A stretch of DNA of 17,496 bases. It comes from Desulfobulbus_C sp964551175. GTDB lineage: Bacteria > Desulfobacterota > Desulfobulbia > Desulfobulbales > Desulfobulbaceae. Every line of letters starts with the position of its first letter. Position 1 is the stretch's first letter. The stretch spans positions 1 to 17,496 of the forward strand of contig CAZKBZ010000054.1 in the NCBI GenBank assembly GCA_964551175.1, in the 5' to 3' direction. Both the position numbers and the translations under genes were made by a program. The notes under the pieces were generated by a model. It ran no database searches. It worked only from the letters and a program-made list of their open reading frames with translations, and had not been told where the DNA came from. Of the stretch, positions 1 through 7,704 are shown in pieces.

Positions 1-1113
1 TGCCCGGTTATTGCCTTTGCAGCCGACATCGGTCAGCATGAAGACTGGGATGCTGTCCGGGAAAAGGGTATGGCCACCGGTGCGGAGAAAGTTGTTATTT
101 CCGACCTGCGCGAAGAATTTGTCCGTGATTACATCTTTCCAGCCTTCCGGGCCAATGCCATTTACGAGGGATCCTACCTGCTGGGGACCTCCCTTGCCAG
201 GCCGATTATCGGCAAAGAGCAGGTACGAATCGCTGAGCAGGAAGGCGCGGATGCGGTCAGCCACGGCGCCACCGGCAAGGGCAATGATCAGGTCCGTTTT
301 GAGTTGACCTACCTGGCCTTAAACCCCAGGCTGCAGATTATTGCTCCCTGGCGGATATGGGACCTCAATTCACGTACAAAACTGGTTGCCTTTGCCAGGG
401 AACATGATATCCCGATACCGACCACGAAAAAGAATCCTTACAGTTCCGACGAGAACATACTTCATATCAGCTTTGAAGGCGGTATTCTGGAAGATCCCTG
501 GAACGAGCCGGAGGAGTCCATGTTCAAGCTGTCGGTATCACCGGAAAAAGCACCTGACAAACCTACGTACATTGAACTGGATTTTGAGCAGGGCAGTCCG
601 GTGGCCATTAACGGTGATCGTCTCGGACCGGTGGAGCTGTTTACCAGGCTGAATACCCTGGGGGGCGAAAACGGCATAGGCCGTCTGGACATGGTGGAAA
701 ACCGGTTTGTGGGTATGAAATCCCGCGGCGTTTATGAAACACCCGGCGGAACAATCCTCAGGACTGCCCACCGGGACCTGGAGACCATTACCCTGGACCG
801 GGAAGTCATGCGTATCCGGGACAGCCTGGTTCCCGAGTATGCCAGGCTGGTGTACAACGGGTTCTGGTTTTCCCCGGAAATGCAACTGCTGCAGAAGACC
901 ATGGATGAGTGCCAGCAGACGGTGAACGGTACAGTGCGCCTCAAGTTGTACAAGGGCAACTGTATCCCGGTGGGACGCAAATCGGACAATTCACTCTATT
1001 CCGAGGCCTTTGCCACTTTTGAAGAGGATGAGGTCTATAACCAGGCAGATGCAGCAGGATTCATCAGGCTTAACTCCCTGCGCCTGCAGATACAGGCTTT
1101 AAACCGCAAATAA
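1..1113 (+). CDS. argG: Argininosuccinate synthase, 5'-truncated by window edge
   Basis: ArgG joins citrulline and aspartate using ATP to give argininosuccinate, the penultimate step of arginine synthesis, in the cytoplasm. The frame is open from base 1 (the first residues read CPVIAFAADIGQ), so the true start lies upstream. 370 residues are present; the family is usually about 400, so roughly 30 N-terminal residues, including the ATP-binding SGGLDTS loop, are missing. Visible family motifs are DLREEFVRDYIFPAFRANA (around 103-159), YLLGTSLARP (around 175-204) and GATGKGNDQVRFE (265-303). There is no frameshift in what remains. The TAA stop is followed after three bases by argH, so the two are almost certainly co-transcribed. 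Identity is firm from these motifs; the truncation reflects only the window boundary. Confidence 0.97.
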   Translation, partial: CPVIAFAADIGQHEDWDAVREKGMATGAEKVVISDLREEFVRDYIFPAFRANAIYEGSYLLGTSLARPIIGKEQVRIAEQEGADAVSHGATGKGNDQVRFELTYLALNPRLQIIAPWRIWDLNSRTKLVAFAREHDIPIPTTKKNPYSSDENILHISFEGGILEDPWNEPEESMFKLSVSPEKAPDKPTYIELDFEQGSPVAINGDRLGPVELFTRLNTLGGENGIGRLDMVENRFVGMKSRGVYETPGGTILRTAHRDLETITLDREVMRIRDSLVPEYARLVYNGFWFSPEMQLLQKTMDECQQTVNGTVRLKLYKGNCIPVGRKSDNSLYSEAFATFEEDEVYNQADAAGFIRLNSLRLQIQALNRK

Positions 1114-1116
1114 TCC

Positions 1117-2520
1117 ATGGCGGACGTAAAAAATCACAGCTCAGGCAAGCTCTGGGGCGGTCGTTTTTCGGAAGCAACCGCTGCCTCGGTTGAAGCCTTT
1201 ACCGAGTCGATCAGTTATGACTGGCGGCTGTACCATCATGATATCATGGGGTCCATGGCCCATGCCCGCATGCTGGCAAAGCAGGGTATGATTTCAGATG
1301 ATGAGCGTGACGCAATCCTGGCGGGACTTGCTGAAATTGAACAGGAGATTGCTGACACCACTTTTGTCTTTCGGCCCGAACTTGAAGATATTCATATGAA
1401 TATCGAAAAAGCGCTCACCGATCGTATAGGTGCCGCCGGAGAAAAGCTGCATACCGCTCGCAGCCGCAACGATCAGGTGGCCCTGGATATCCGCTTGTAC
1501 CTGCGTGAGGAAACAGCTGCCCTTGATCATCTGCTGACCGAGGTGCAGAAGGGTTTTACCCGCCAGGCCCGAACCTGCCTGGGAGCCGTGATGCCCGGGT
1601 ATACCCATCTGCAGCGGGCACAGCCCGTGCTGCTCTCCCATCACCTGCTGGCCTACGTGGAGATGTTCGGGCGAGACCGGGAGCGGTTGGCAGACGGTCT
1701 GAAACGCATTAATATCATGCCGCTTGGCAGTGCGGCACTGGCCGGGACCGGCCTGCCCATAGACCGTGATTTTGTGGCCCGGGAGCTGAATTTCCCTGCT
1801 GTTTCAGCTAACTCCATGGACACCTCGGCTGACCGTGATTTTGCGCTGGAGTTTCTTTTCTGCCTGACTACCATCCAGCTGCATTTAAGCAGGATGGCTG
1901 AAGAACTGGTCCTCTGGTCAACCAGGGAATTTGAATTCATCGAAATCGGGGACCGTTACTGCACCGGCTCCTCCATCATGCCCCAGAAAAAAAATCCTGA
2001 TATTCCGGAACTGATCCGGGGCAAGACCGGCCGGGTAACCGGTGCACTGATGTCGCTGCTGATGACGGTCAAAGGGTTACCGCTCACCTATAATCGTGAT
2101 CTGCAGGAGGACAAGGAGCAGATTTTTGATGCCCTGGATACGGTTAAGGCATCGCTGTCCATCACGGCCGAGCTGCTGGCCAACAGCAGATTTAATACCG
2201 AACGGATGAAAGAGGCGACCCATGGCGGTTTTATGACGGCAACCGATATTGCCGACTACCTGGTGAAAAAGAATTTGCCCTTCCGCCAGGCGCACGGTGT
2301 GGTGGGCAGGATCGTCGCCTTCTGCCAGCAGCGAAACATGGAACTTGCCGAACTCAGCCTGAAAGAGTTGCAGCAATTTTCAGATCAAATAGAAGCGGAC
2401 ATTTTTGATGTCCTTACCACAGAGGGTTCGGTGAACAGCCGTACCTCTGCAGGTGGTACGGCCGGGGTTCGGGTTGAAGAAGCCCTGGTTCGTGCGGAAC
2501 AACAACTGGGAATAGCATGA
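1117..2520 (+). CDS. argH: Argininosuccinate lyase
   Basis: ArgH splits argininosuccinate into arginine and fumarate, the last step of arginine synthesis. The 467-residue product has the usual family length (about 460). It carries the substrate-binding motif HTARSRNDQ at residues 112-120 and the fumarase/aspartase superfamily signature GSSIMPQKKNP at 284-294, which holds the catalytic serine loop. The N-terminal segment KLWGGRFSEATAASVEAFTES is also typical. The start is the ATG three bases after the argG stop; I see no clear Shine-Dalgarno sequence, so translation may be coupled to argG. The TGA stop overlaps the first ATG of the next gene (ATGA), suggesting coupling onward. Nothing unusual is seen. 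Confidence 0.97.
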   Translation: MADVKNHSSGKLWGGRFSEATAASVEAFTESISYDWRLYHHDIMGSMAHARMLAKQGMISDDERDAILAGLAEIEQEIADTTFVFRPELEDIHMNIEKALTDRIGAAGEKLHTARSRNDQVALDIRLYLREETAALDHLLTEVQKGFTRQARTCLGAVMPGYTHLQRAQPVLLSHHLLAYVEMFGRDRERLADGLKRINIMPLGSAALAGTGLPIDRDFVARELNFPAVSANSMDTSADRDFALEFLFCLTTIQLHLSRMAEELVLWSTREFEFIEIGDRYCTGSSIMPQKKNPDIPELIRGKTGRVTGALMSLLMTVKGLPLTYNRDLQEDKEQIFDALDTVKASLSITAELLANSRFNTERMKEATHGGFMTATDIADYLVKKNLPFRQAHGVVGRIVAFCQQRNMELAELSLKELQQFSDQIEADIFDVLTTEGSVNSRTSAGGTAGVRVEEALVRAEQQLGIA

Positions 2521-3593
2521 TGATGTTTGACTGGTCTTGCATGACAAAAAGAGTTTTCCTCGGCCTGCCGGCTACCCTGATTTTTCTGGCCTCTCTTGGC
2601 GGATGCGGTTACAAGACACTGCCCGTTGCGCCGCAGGCGGTTGTTCCCGTACCGATAACGGATCTGCGCTATGAACTCAGTGAAAAGGGCGTATCCCTGT
2701 ACTGGAGCTATCCTATTCAGACCGTAACCGGCGAGGATATTCTGGAGATAGACAGTTTTGTTCTCTACAGGGCGGTAGTGCCGGCAGACTCCTACTGTGA
2801 CACCTGCCCCATTCCCTTTGGCAAACCTATTGTTCTGCCCGGTGGAGCACTGCCCGGAGAAGGCAGGAAAACCGGTACCTACGAGGCTACCCTGCTGCGA
2901 CCCGGCAACCTCTACTTTTTCAAGGTGCGAAGTAAAAGAGGCTGGCTGGCTGAATCGGCCGACTCCAACCTGGTTTCCTTTATCTGGCATATTCCTCCCA
3001 CGGCCCCGACCGAGCTTACAACTGAAGTCAAAGATGGTGCGATCCACCTCAGCTGGCAGCCGGTCACGACCCACATTGACGGTACTCCGATCACCGAGCC
3101 AGTCAGGTACCAGGTGTCTCGAAGCGTTGGAGGAGCACCTTTTGAAAATATTGGTGAGCCGGTATCTGACCGCAGTTTTGTTGATACTTCTGTTACCAAT
3201 AACCGTAAATATTCCTACCGGGTCCAGGCTGTAACCGTGTATGATAAGGGAACCGTGGGCGGCGGCCACAGCGACTCTGTTCAGGCCACTCCGCTGGACA
3301 AGACCCCGCCGTCACCACCAACCGGTGTAAAAGCTGTGCGCACCGCTTCAAGTGTCAAGATATTCTGGAGTCCGGTCCAGGAAAAAGACCTGAAGGGTTA
3401 CCGGGTATATCGCCGGCTGCCGGGAAACAGCGCCCCTGAAATGATCGGCGAAGTCAATATTCCCTATACCCTGTATGAGGACCGGTCCATGCCTCAGGAT
3501 GCTGTTCGCTTGTTTTATTCGGTATCCGCCATTGACCGGAGTGATCCGCCCAACGAGAGCGCCAGCTCTCCTGAGGTAATGATTATACAATAA
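2517..3593 (+). CDS. Fibronectin type III lipoprotein with LptM-like N-terminus
   Basis: This is a predicted lipoprotein of 358 residues (350 if it starts at the ATG at 2541). MTKRVFLGLPATLIFLASLGGC is a good lipoprotein signal: basic residues, a hydrophobic stretch, then lipobox LGGC, with the acylated Cys at residue 30 of the long form or 22 of the short. The 2517 ATG overlaps the argH stop; the 2541 ATG gives a more normal signal length, and I cannot decide between them. The mature protein opens CGYKTLPVAP, resembling the CGxKGPLxxP opening of LptM/YifL. Three beta-rich Fn3-like repeats follow, at roughly residues 40-150, 155-260 and 263-355; the last two begin with proline-rich linkers (PPTAPTEL, KTPPSPPTGV). 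The first repeat has a CDTC pair. Role unknown; probably a periplasm-facing envelope protein. Its place between argH and lysA matches the usual lptM/lppL locus. Confidence 0.8.
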   Translation: MMMFDWSCMTKRVFLGLPATLIFLASLGGCGYKTLPVAPQAVVPVPITDLRYELSEKGVSLYWSYPIQTVTGEDILEIDSFVLYRAVVPADSYCDTCPIPFGKPIVLPGGALPGEGRKTGTYEATLLRPGNLYFFKVRSKRGWLAESADSNLVSFIWHIPPTAPTELTTEVKDGAIHLSWQPVTTHIDGTPITEPVRYQVSRSVGGAPFENIGEPVSDRSFVDTSVTNNRKYSYRVQAVTVYDKGTVGGGHSDSVQATPLDKTPPSPPTGVKAVRTASSVKIFWSPVQEKDLKGYRVYRRLPGNSAPEMIGEVNIPYTLYEDRSMPQDAVRLFYSVSAIDRSDPPNESASSPEVMIIQ

Positions 3594-3656
3594 TTTTCGA
3601 GTAGTTGCCGACAGCCTGCGGGCCCAAAACGACTCTCTACCCTGAGCCAGAACACT

Positions 3657-4955
3657 ATGCATCATTTTACATATAAAAACAAGATGTTATATTGTGAAAA
3701 CGTACCCGTCCAGGACGTTGCGGACAAGGTAGGGACCCCCTTTTATCTTTACTCCAGCGCCACTTTGAAACGTCATTTTCAGGCCTTTGAGTCAGGCTTT
3801 GAGGGCATGGATCACCTGACCTGTTTTGCCGTCAAAGCCTGTTCCAATATCGCCATCTTGAATATATTCGGACGGATGGGCGGTGGTGCGGACATTGTCT
3901 CTGGCGGAGAACTGTTCCGGGCTCTGAAGGCGGAGATTGATGCAGAAAAAATCATCTACTCGGGCGTGGGCAAAACCAGGGCGGAAATGCGTGAAGCTCT
4001 GTACGCAGGCATCCTGATGTTTAATGTGGAATCATCCCAGGAACTGGACAGGCTGCAGGAAGTTGCCGCGGAACTGGGCACCAGGGCTCCGGTGGCCTTT
4101 CGCATCAACCCTGACGTGGACCCGAAGACCCATGCCTACATCTCCACCGGACTGTCCGAAAACAAGTTCGGCGTGCCCGTGGACGAGGCCTTAAAGCAAT
4201 ATCTGCGGGCCAGGGATATGGAGAATATTGACATTATCGGCGTGAGTTGCCATATCGGTTCCCAGCTGACGCAGATTGCTCCCTTTGTCGAGGCATTGCA
4301 AAAGGTCAAAAGGTTTGTCGCAAACCTTGAACAGGAAGGGATCAGGATACAATATCTTGATCTCGGCGGCGGAGTGGGCATCACCTATGATGATGAACAA
4401 CCCCCTCATCCCCATGATTATGCGGCTGCCGTCAGAGCTGAACTGACCGATATGGATTGTACCCTGATCCTTGAACCGGGCCGGGTGATCACCGGTAATG
4501 CCGGCATCCTGGTCACCGAGGTTCAGTACACCAAGGTCAATACCGGCGGTGAAAAAAAGAAACGTTTCGTGATTGTAGATGCGGCCATGAATGACCTGAC
4601 ACGACCCTCCTTGTACGGAGCCTATCACGAGATTATTCCGGTACGGGAAAGCAAGGATACCGGGAACCTGGTGGACATTGTCGGGCCGATCTGCGAGACA
4701 GGTGATTTCATGGCCCGCGACCGGATGATGCCGGAAGTCCGCCAGGGTGATCTGCTGGCCATTATGAGCAGCGGTGCCTATGGTTTTTCCATGGCCTCAA
4801 ACTATAACTCCCGGCCAAGGGCTGCGGAAGTGCTGGTCAGCGATGACCGCTTTCAGATTATCCGTTACCGGGAAGAGTATGACACTTTGCTGCGCGGAGA
4901 GTTACTCAGCGTTCTAGATCAATCCCCGGATAAAAGGGGGCAGAGTAAAACTTAA
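3657..4955 (+). CDS. lysA: Diaminopimelate decarboxylase
   Basis: LysA is a PLP enzyme that decarboxylates meso-diaminopimelate to L-lysine. The 432-residue product shows the family order: N-terminal MHHFTYKNKMLYCENVP, PLP-lysine segment FAVKACSN (Lys60), DIVSGGELFRALKA, HIGSQLT, glycine loop DLGGGVGITYDDE, EPGRVITGNAGIL, the catalytic-cysteine motif GPICETGD and the C-terminal GAYGFSMASNYNSRPRAAEV. The PLP motif is usually VKANSN; here it is VKACSN, a mild oddity. The start is the ATG 63 bases after the lipoprotein gene, without a strong ribosome-binding site. Normal homology ends near YDTLLRGEL. The last seven residues (KRGQSKT) and the TAA lie inside the left arm of an inverted repeat (4931-5018), so that element seems to have supplied the present C-terminus. 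Confidence 0.97.
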   Translation: MHHFTYKNKMLYCENVPVQDVADKVGTPFYLYSSATLKRHFQAFESGFEGMDHLTCFAVKACSNIAILNIFGRMGGGADIVSGGELFRALKAEIDAEKIIYSGVGKTRAEMREALYAGILMFNVESSQELDRLQEVAAELGTRAPVAFRINPDVDPKTHAYISTGLSENKFGVPVDEALKQYLRARDMENIDIIGVSCHIGSQLTQIAPFVEALQKVKRFVANLEQEGIRIQYLDLGGGVGITYDDEQPPHPHDYAAAVRAELTDMDCTLILEPGRVITGNAGILVTEVQYTKVNTGGEKKKRFVIVDAAMNDLTRPSLYGAYHEIIPVRESKDTGNLVDIVGPICETGDFMARDRMMPEVRQGDLLAIMSSGAYGFSMASNYNSRPRAAEVLVSDDRFQIIRYREEYDTLLRGELLSVLDQSPDKRGQSKT

Positions 4956-5018
4956 CCATCGGCAACCAGTATAAAACATTACAAAATCAAAAAGTTAATT
5001 TCACTCTGACCCCTTTTA
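4931..5018 (+). repeat. REP-like imperfect inverted repeat between lysA and dapF
   Basis: The left arm at 4931-4956 (TAAAAGGGGGCAGAGTAAAA and six more bases) pairs with the right arm at 4994-5018, whose reverse complement begins TAAAAGGGGTCAGAGTGAAA. The arms agree at about 22 of 25 positions, with one extra base in the left arm, and enclose an AT-rich core of 37 bases. The element covers the last lysA codons and its stop, and ends 10 bases before the dapF start. The GGGGTCAGAGT core resembles, from memory, short palindromic elements associated with RAYT (Y1-type) transposases in Proteobacteria; no transposase is nearby. The repeat is seen directly; its family is inferred. It could equally act as an intercistronic mRNA hairpin. 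Confidence 0.65.
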
Positions 5019-5028
5019 ACCTTTAACC

Positions 5029-5865
5029 ATGCAGATAGCTCAGTTTCCAGTGCCCTTTGTCAAGATGAACGGCACCGGCAATGACTTTATAATAATTGAT
5101 CACCGCAAGCCGTGTATCGCGCGGGAGGGTATGGCCGAATTTGCGGCCCTGGTCTGTCGCCGTAAATTTTCCGCAGGTGCAGACGGGCTGATTCTGATCG
5201 AAGATTCAGATCAGGCTGATTTTAAATGGCAGTTCTTTAATGCCGACGGCTCTGTTGCCGAGATGTGCGGCAATGGTGCACGTTGTGCAGCCCGCTTTGC
5301 CTATTTGCAGGGTATTGCCCCGGCCCGGATGTGTTTTGAAACCCTGGCAGGAATTATTGAGGCACAGGTGGCGGACATCGATGTCTCTGTCAAGATGACG
5401 GATCCCGGTGAAATACGGATGTACCGCGAGATAGCAGTTGACGGTGAAACAATGCTGCTGCATACCGTGAACACCGGAGTACCACATGCTGTCGTTTTTG
5501 TTGATGATATCGCAGAAACGGATGTCTGCGCATTGGGCAGTCGCATCCGTCACCATCAAGCTTTCATGCCCGCGGGTACCAATGTGAATTTCGTACAGAA
5601 GCAGGCCGATGGATTCAAGGTGCGCACCTATGAGCGCGGGGTGGAAGACGAAACGCGGGCCTGCGGTACCGGTGCGGTTGCAGGAGCCCTGATTGCAGGC
5701 CTGCTCGATCAGGCGGCATCACCGGTGGAGATGACGACCTCGGGCGGGGACAGGTTAACTATTGTATTTGATATGAAAAAAGATGGGTTGGTGGAAAATG
5801 TTTTTCTCAAAGGGCCGGCCCATATTGTCTATAAAGGAGAGTTAAACGCTGAAGCGTTGCTTTAG
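5029..5865 (+). CDS. dapF: Diaminopimelate epimerase
   Basis: DapF interconverts LL- and meso-diaminopimelate, supplying LysA and peptidoglycan synthesis, by a cofactor-free two-cysteine mechanism. Both cysteines are visible: Cys80 in AEMCGNGARC and Cys212 in TRACGTGAVAG. Other family motifs are KMNGTGNDFIIID (residues 12-24) and the substrate-binding VNTGVPHAVVFVDD. The 278-residue length is normal. The chosen ATG gives an N-terminus a few residues longer than usual (MQIAQFPVPFVKMNGTGNDF); a later ATG at 5065 would cut into the conserved KM-GxGNDF motif, so the earlier start is preferred. No Shine-Dalgarno is seen upstream, where the inverted repeat ends 10 bases away. The end of the gene contains a small palindrome (AACGCTGAAGCGTT) just before the dapA ribosome-binding site. 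Confidence 0.96.
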   Translation: MQIAQFPVPFVKMNGTGNDFIIIDHRKPCIAREGMAEFAALVCRRKFSAGADGLILIEDSDQADFKWQFFNADGSVAEMCGNGARCAARFAYLQGIAPARMCFETLAGIIEAQVADIDVSVKMTDPGEIRMYREIAVDGETMLLHTVNTGVPHAVVFVDDIAETDVCALGSRIRHHQAFMPAGTNVNFVQKQADGFKVRTYERGVEDETRACGTGAVAGALIAGLLDQAASPVEMTTSGGDRLTIVFDMKKDGLVENVFLKGPAHIVYKGELNAEALL

Positions 5866-5867
5866 AA

Positions 5868-5874
5868 AAGGAGG
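5868..5874 (+). promoter_or_regulatory. Strong ribosome-binding site for dapA
   Basis: AAGGAGG lies five bases before the dapA ATG at 5880. It is one of the few near-perfect Shine-Dalgarno sequences in the window and fixes the dapA start. It begins three bases after the dapF stop codon. Confidence 0.85.
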
Positions 5875-5879
5875 ATGAC

Positions 5880-6761
5880 ATGAAAACTATTCAAGGTGCA
5901 AATACCGCCATTGTAACCCCCATGCGCGACGGCAGGGTCGATGAGGAAAGCCTTACCAGTCTGATTAACTTCCAGATAGAGGGTGGTATCCACGGCCTGG
6001 TGCCCTGCGGTACTACGGGTGAATCCGCCACCCTGGATTTTGATGAGCATAAACGGGTCATTGAACTCACCGTGCAGATCGTTGACGGTCGGGTACCGGT
6101 CATTGCCGGCACCGGCGCCAACAACACCCTGGAAGCCATTGAACTGACCGAATCGGCAAAGGCCAGTGGTGCCGACGCGGTGTTATCCGTAGTGCCCTAT
6201 TACAACAAACCGAGCCAGGAAGGGCTGTACCTCCATTTCAAAACCATTGTGGAGGCAGTGGACATCCCCATGATTCTCTACAATGTTCCCAGCCGCACGG
6301 TCACGAACATGGAGCCTGCAACAGTTGCTCGTCTGGCTGAGTTGGAAAACGTTATCGGAATCAAGGAGGCCACAGGCAGCCTGAACCAGGTCTCTGAGAT
6401 TATACGTCGCTGTCCGGATGATTTTATTGTCCTGTCCGGTGATGATTTTACCAGTATGCCCACCGTACTGGTTGGCGGCAAGGGCGTTATTTCAGTAACC
6501 TCCAATGTGGAGCCGCGTGGCATGGCCGACATGATGGAGGCCGCTCTGAATGGTGATCTTGCCGGGGCCAACGAGATACACTATCGGTTGTTCGGGCTGA
6601 TGGGAACCATGTTCTGCTATCCCAGTCCGGCCCCGGCAAAAAAAGGACTGCAGATGATGGGCAAGATCGCCTCTGCAGAGGTTCGGCTGCCCATGTGTGA
6701 AATGGATGAGGCTTCCACCGCCAAGCTGACTGCTGAGATGAAAACGGTCGGCCTGCTGTAA
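5880..6761 (+). CDS. dapA: 4-hydroxy-tetrahydrodipicolinate synthase
   Basis: DapA condenses pyruvate with aspartate semialdehyde, the committed step to diaminopimelate and lysine. The 293-residue product is a class I aldolase-type TIM barrel. Lys162 in GIKEATGSL is the Schiff-base lysine. Tyr134 (ILYNVPSRT) and Thr45-Thr46 (CGTTGESATL) complete the proton-relay triad, one residue offset from the E. coli numbering. YYNKPSQEGLYLHF is also typical. A strong AAGGAGG site five bases upstream defines the start. It follows dapF by 14 bases and precedes dapB by 68, so dapF-dapA-dapB look like one operon. Lysine feedback cannot be judged by eye here. Confidence 0.98.
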   Translation: MKTIQGANTAIVTPMRDGRVDEESLTSLINFQIEGGIHGLVPCGTTGESATLDFDEHKRVIELTVQIVDGRVPVIAGTGANNTLEAIELTESAKASGADAVLSVVPYYNKPSQEGLYLHFKTIVEAVDIPMILYNVPSRTVTNMEPATVARLAELENVIGIKEATGSLNQVSEIIRRCPDDFIVLSGDDFTSMPTVLVGGKGVISVTSNVEPRGMADMMEAALNGDLAGANEIHYRLFGLMGTMFCYPSPAPAKKGLQMMGKIASAEVRLPMCEMDEASTAKLTAEMKTVGLL

Positions 6762-6829
6762 GCAATGTGCAAGCCACCAAAGGCAGCGGATCTAATCCGT
6801 GTACCTGAAACCTTTTCCCTCTGAGAGTT

Positions 6830-7642
6830 ATGACGAAAGTAATTGTTGCCGGTGCTGCCGGCCGTATGGGCCAGCGCATCAGTTATATGGTACAACAGAA
6901 TCCTGATCTCACTCTGGCGGCTGCCTTTGAGCAGCCTGACAATTCTGCTGTGGGTAAAGATGTCGGCGAGCAGGCAGGCTTCGGCACTGCGGGTGTTTTG
7001 ATTGCAGCCGGTCTTGAGCAGGTCATTGACCAGGGTGAGGTGATCATTGACTTCACCTTTCACACAGCCACCATGGAGTTTATCAAAATTGCTGCAGAGC
7101 GTGGCCGGGCCATGGTCATCGGCACCACGGGTCTGTCAGCCGATGAACTGGCAACATTAAAAACCACTGCTGAAGCCGGCTTTCCCTGTGTGCAGGCTCC
7201 GAACATGGCGGTTGGTGTCAATGTGTTGTTCAAGCTGGTGGAAAAAACCGCTGCCGTGCTGGGAGACGGGTATGATGTGGAGATTGTTGAAGCCCATCAC
7301 CGCATGAAAAAAGATGCTCCTTCCGGTACAGCTCTTAAACTGGGCGAGATGGCAGCCAGTGCCCTGGGCCGTGACCTGTCCAAAGTCGGCGTTTTTGAAC
7401 GCAACGGTATGATCGGAGAGCGGACAGACCAGGAAATCGGTATCCAGACCATAAGGGCCGGTGATATCGTGGGTGAACACACGGTATATTTTGCCGGTGC
7501 CGGAGAGAGAATTGAAATAACCCATCGTGCACACAGCCGTGACAACTTTGCCCGTGGTGCCGCGCTGGCCGCCGCCTGGGTTGCAGGACGTCCCAACGGG
7601 CTGTACACCATGTTCGACGTGCTGGATCTGGCCAGGTTCTGA
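6830..7642 (+). CDS. dapB: 4-hydroxy-tetrahydrodipicolinate reductase
   Basis: DapB reduces the DapA product to tetrahydrodipicolinate with NAD(P)H. The 270-residue protein begins MTKVIVAGAAGRMGQRI, with the GAAGRMG dinucleotide loop at the N-terminus. It has IGTTGLSADE, APNMAVGVNVLF and the catalytic segment EAHHRMKKDAPSGTALKLGE (His-His-Arg and the Lys-Asp-Ala-Pro-Ser-Gly-Thr run), followed by GEHTVYFAGAGERIEITHRAHSRDNFARGA. Length and motif order match the family. The start is the ATG at 6830, preceded by only a weak GAGAG. A GC-rich hairpin with a T-rich tail starts six bases after the stop, so this probably ends the arg/lys transcript or attenuates it before folK. Confidence 0.98.
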   Translation: MTKVIVAGAAGRMGQRISYMVQQNPDLTLAAAFEQPDNSAVGKDVGEQAGFGTAGVLIAAGLEQVIDQGEVIIDFTFHTATMEFIKIAAERGRAMVIGTTGLSADELATLKTTAEAGFPCVQAPNMAVGVNVLFKLVEKTAAVLGDGYDVEIVEAHHRMKKDAPSGTALKLGEMAASALGRDLSKVGVFERNGMIGERTDQEIGIQTIRAGDIVGEHTVYFAGAGERIEITHRAHSRDNFARGAALAAAWVAGRPNGLYTMFDVLDLARF

Positions 7643-7648
7643 TTTTTT

Positions 7649-7683
7649 CCACCGCCCTGTTAAACAGGCGGCGGTGGTTTCTT
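7649..7683 (+). terminator. Hairpin with T-rich tail after dapB
   Basis: CCACCGCC (7649-7656) pairs perfectly with GGCGGTGG (7670-7677). Inside, CTGT pairs with ACAG around a TAA loop, with a two-base bulge (GC, 7668-7669). The hairpin is followed by TTTCTT and a pyrimidine-rich stretch. This fits a Rho-independent terminator or attenuator between dapB and folK. The T-tract is interrupted, so some read-through into folK is likely. Confidence 0.6.
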
Positions 7684-7704
7684 CCCCTTTTCCGCCGGTT
7701 TTTC

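Noticed and set aside
2385..3269. Long minus-strand open frame opposite argH and the lipoprotein gene
   Set aside because: It is antisense to ArgH and the Fn3 lipoprotein; its translation shows no motif and it has no ribosome-binding site.
5842..5857. AACGCTGAAGCGTT hairpin at the end of dapF as a terminator
   Set aside because: It lies within coding sequence, has no T-run, and dapA follows with a strong ribosome-binding site.
6787..6799. 13-bp palindrome CGGAT-CTA-ATCCG between dapA and dapB
   Set aside because: Short stem, no T-run, no promoter nearby; expected by chance in 17 kb.
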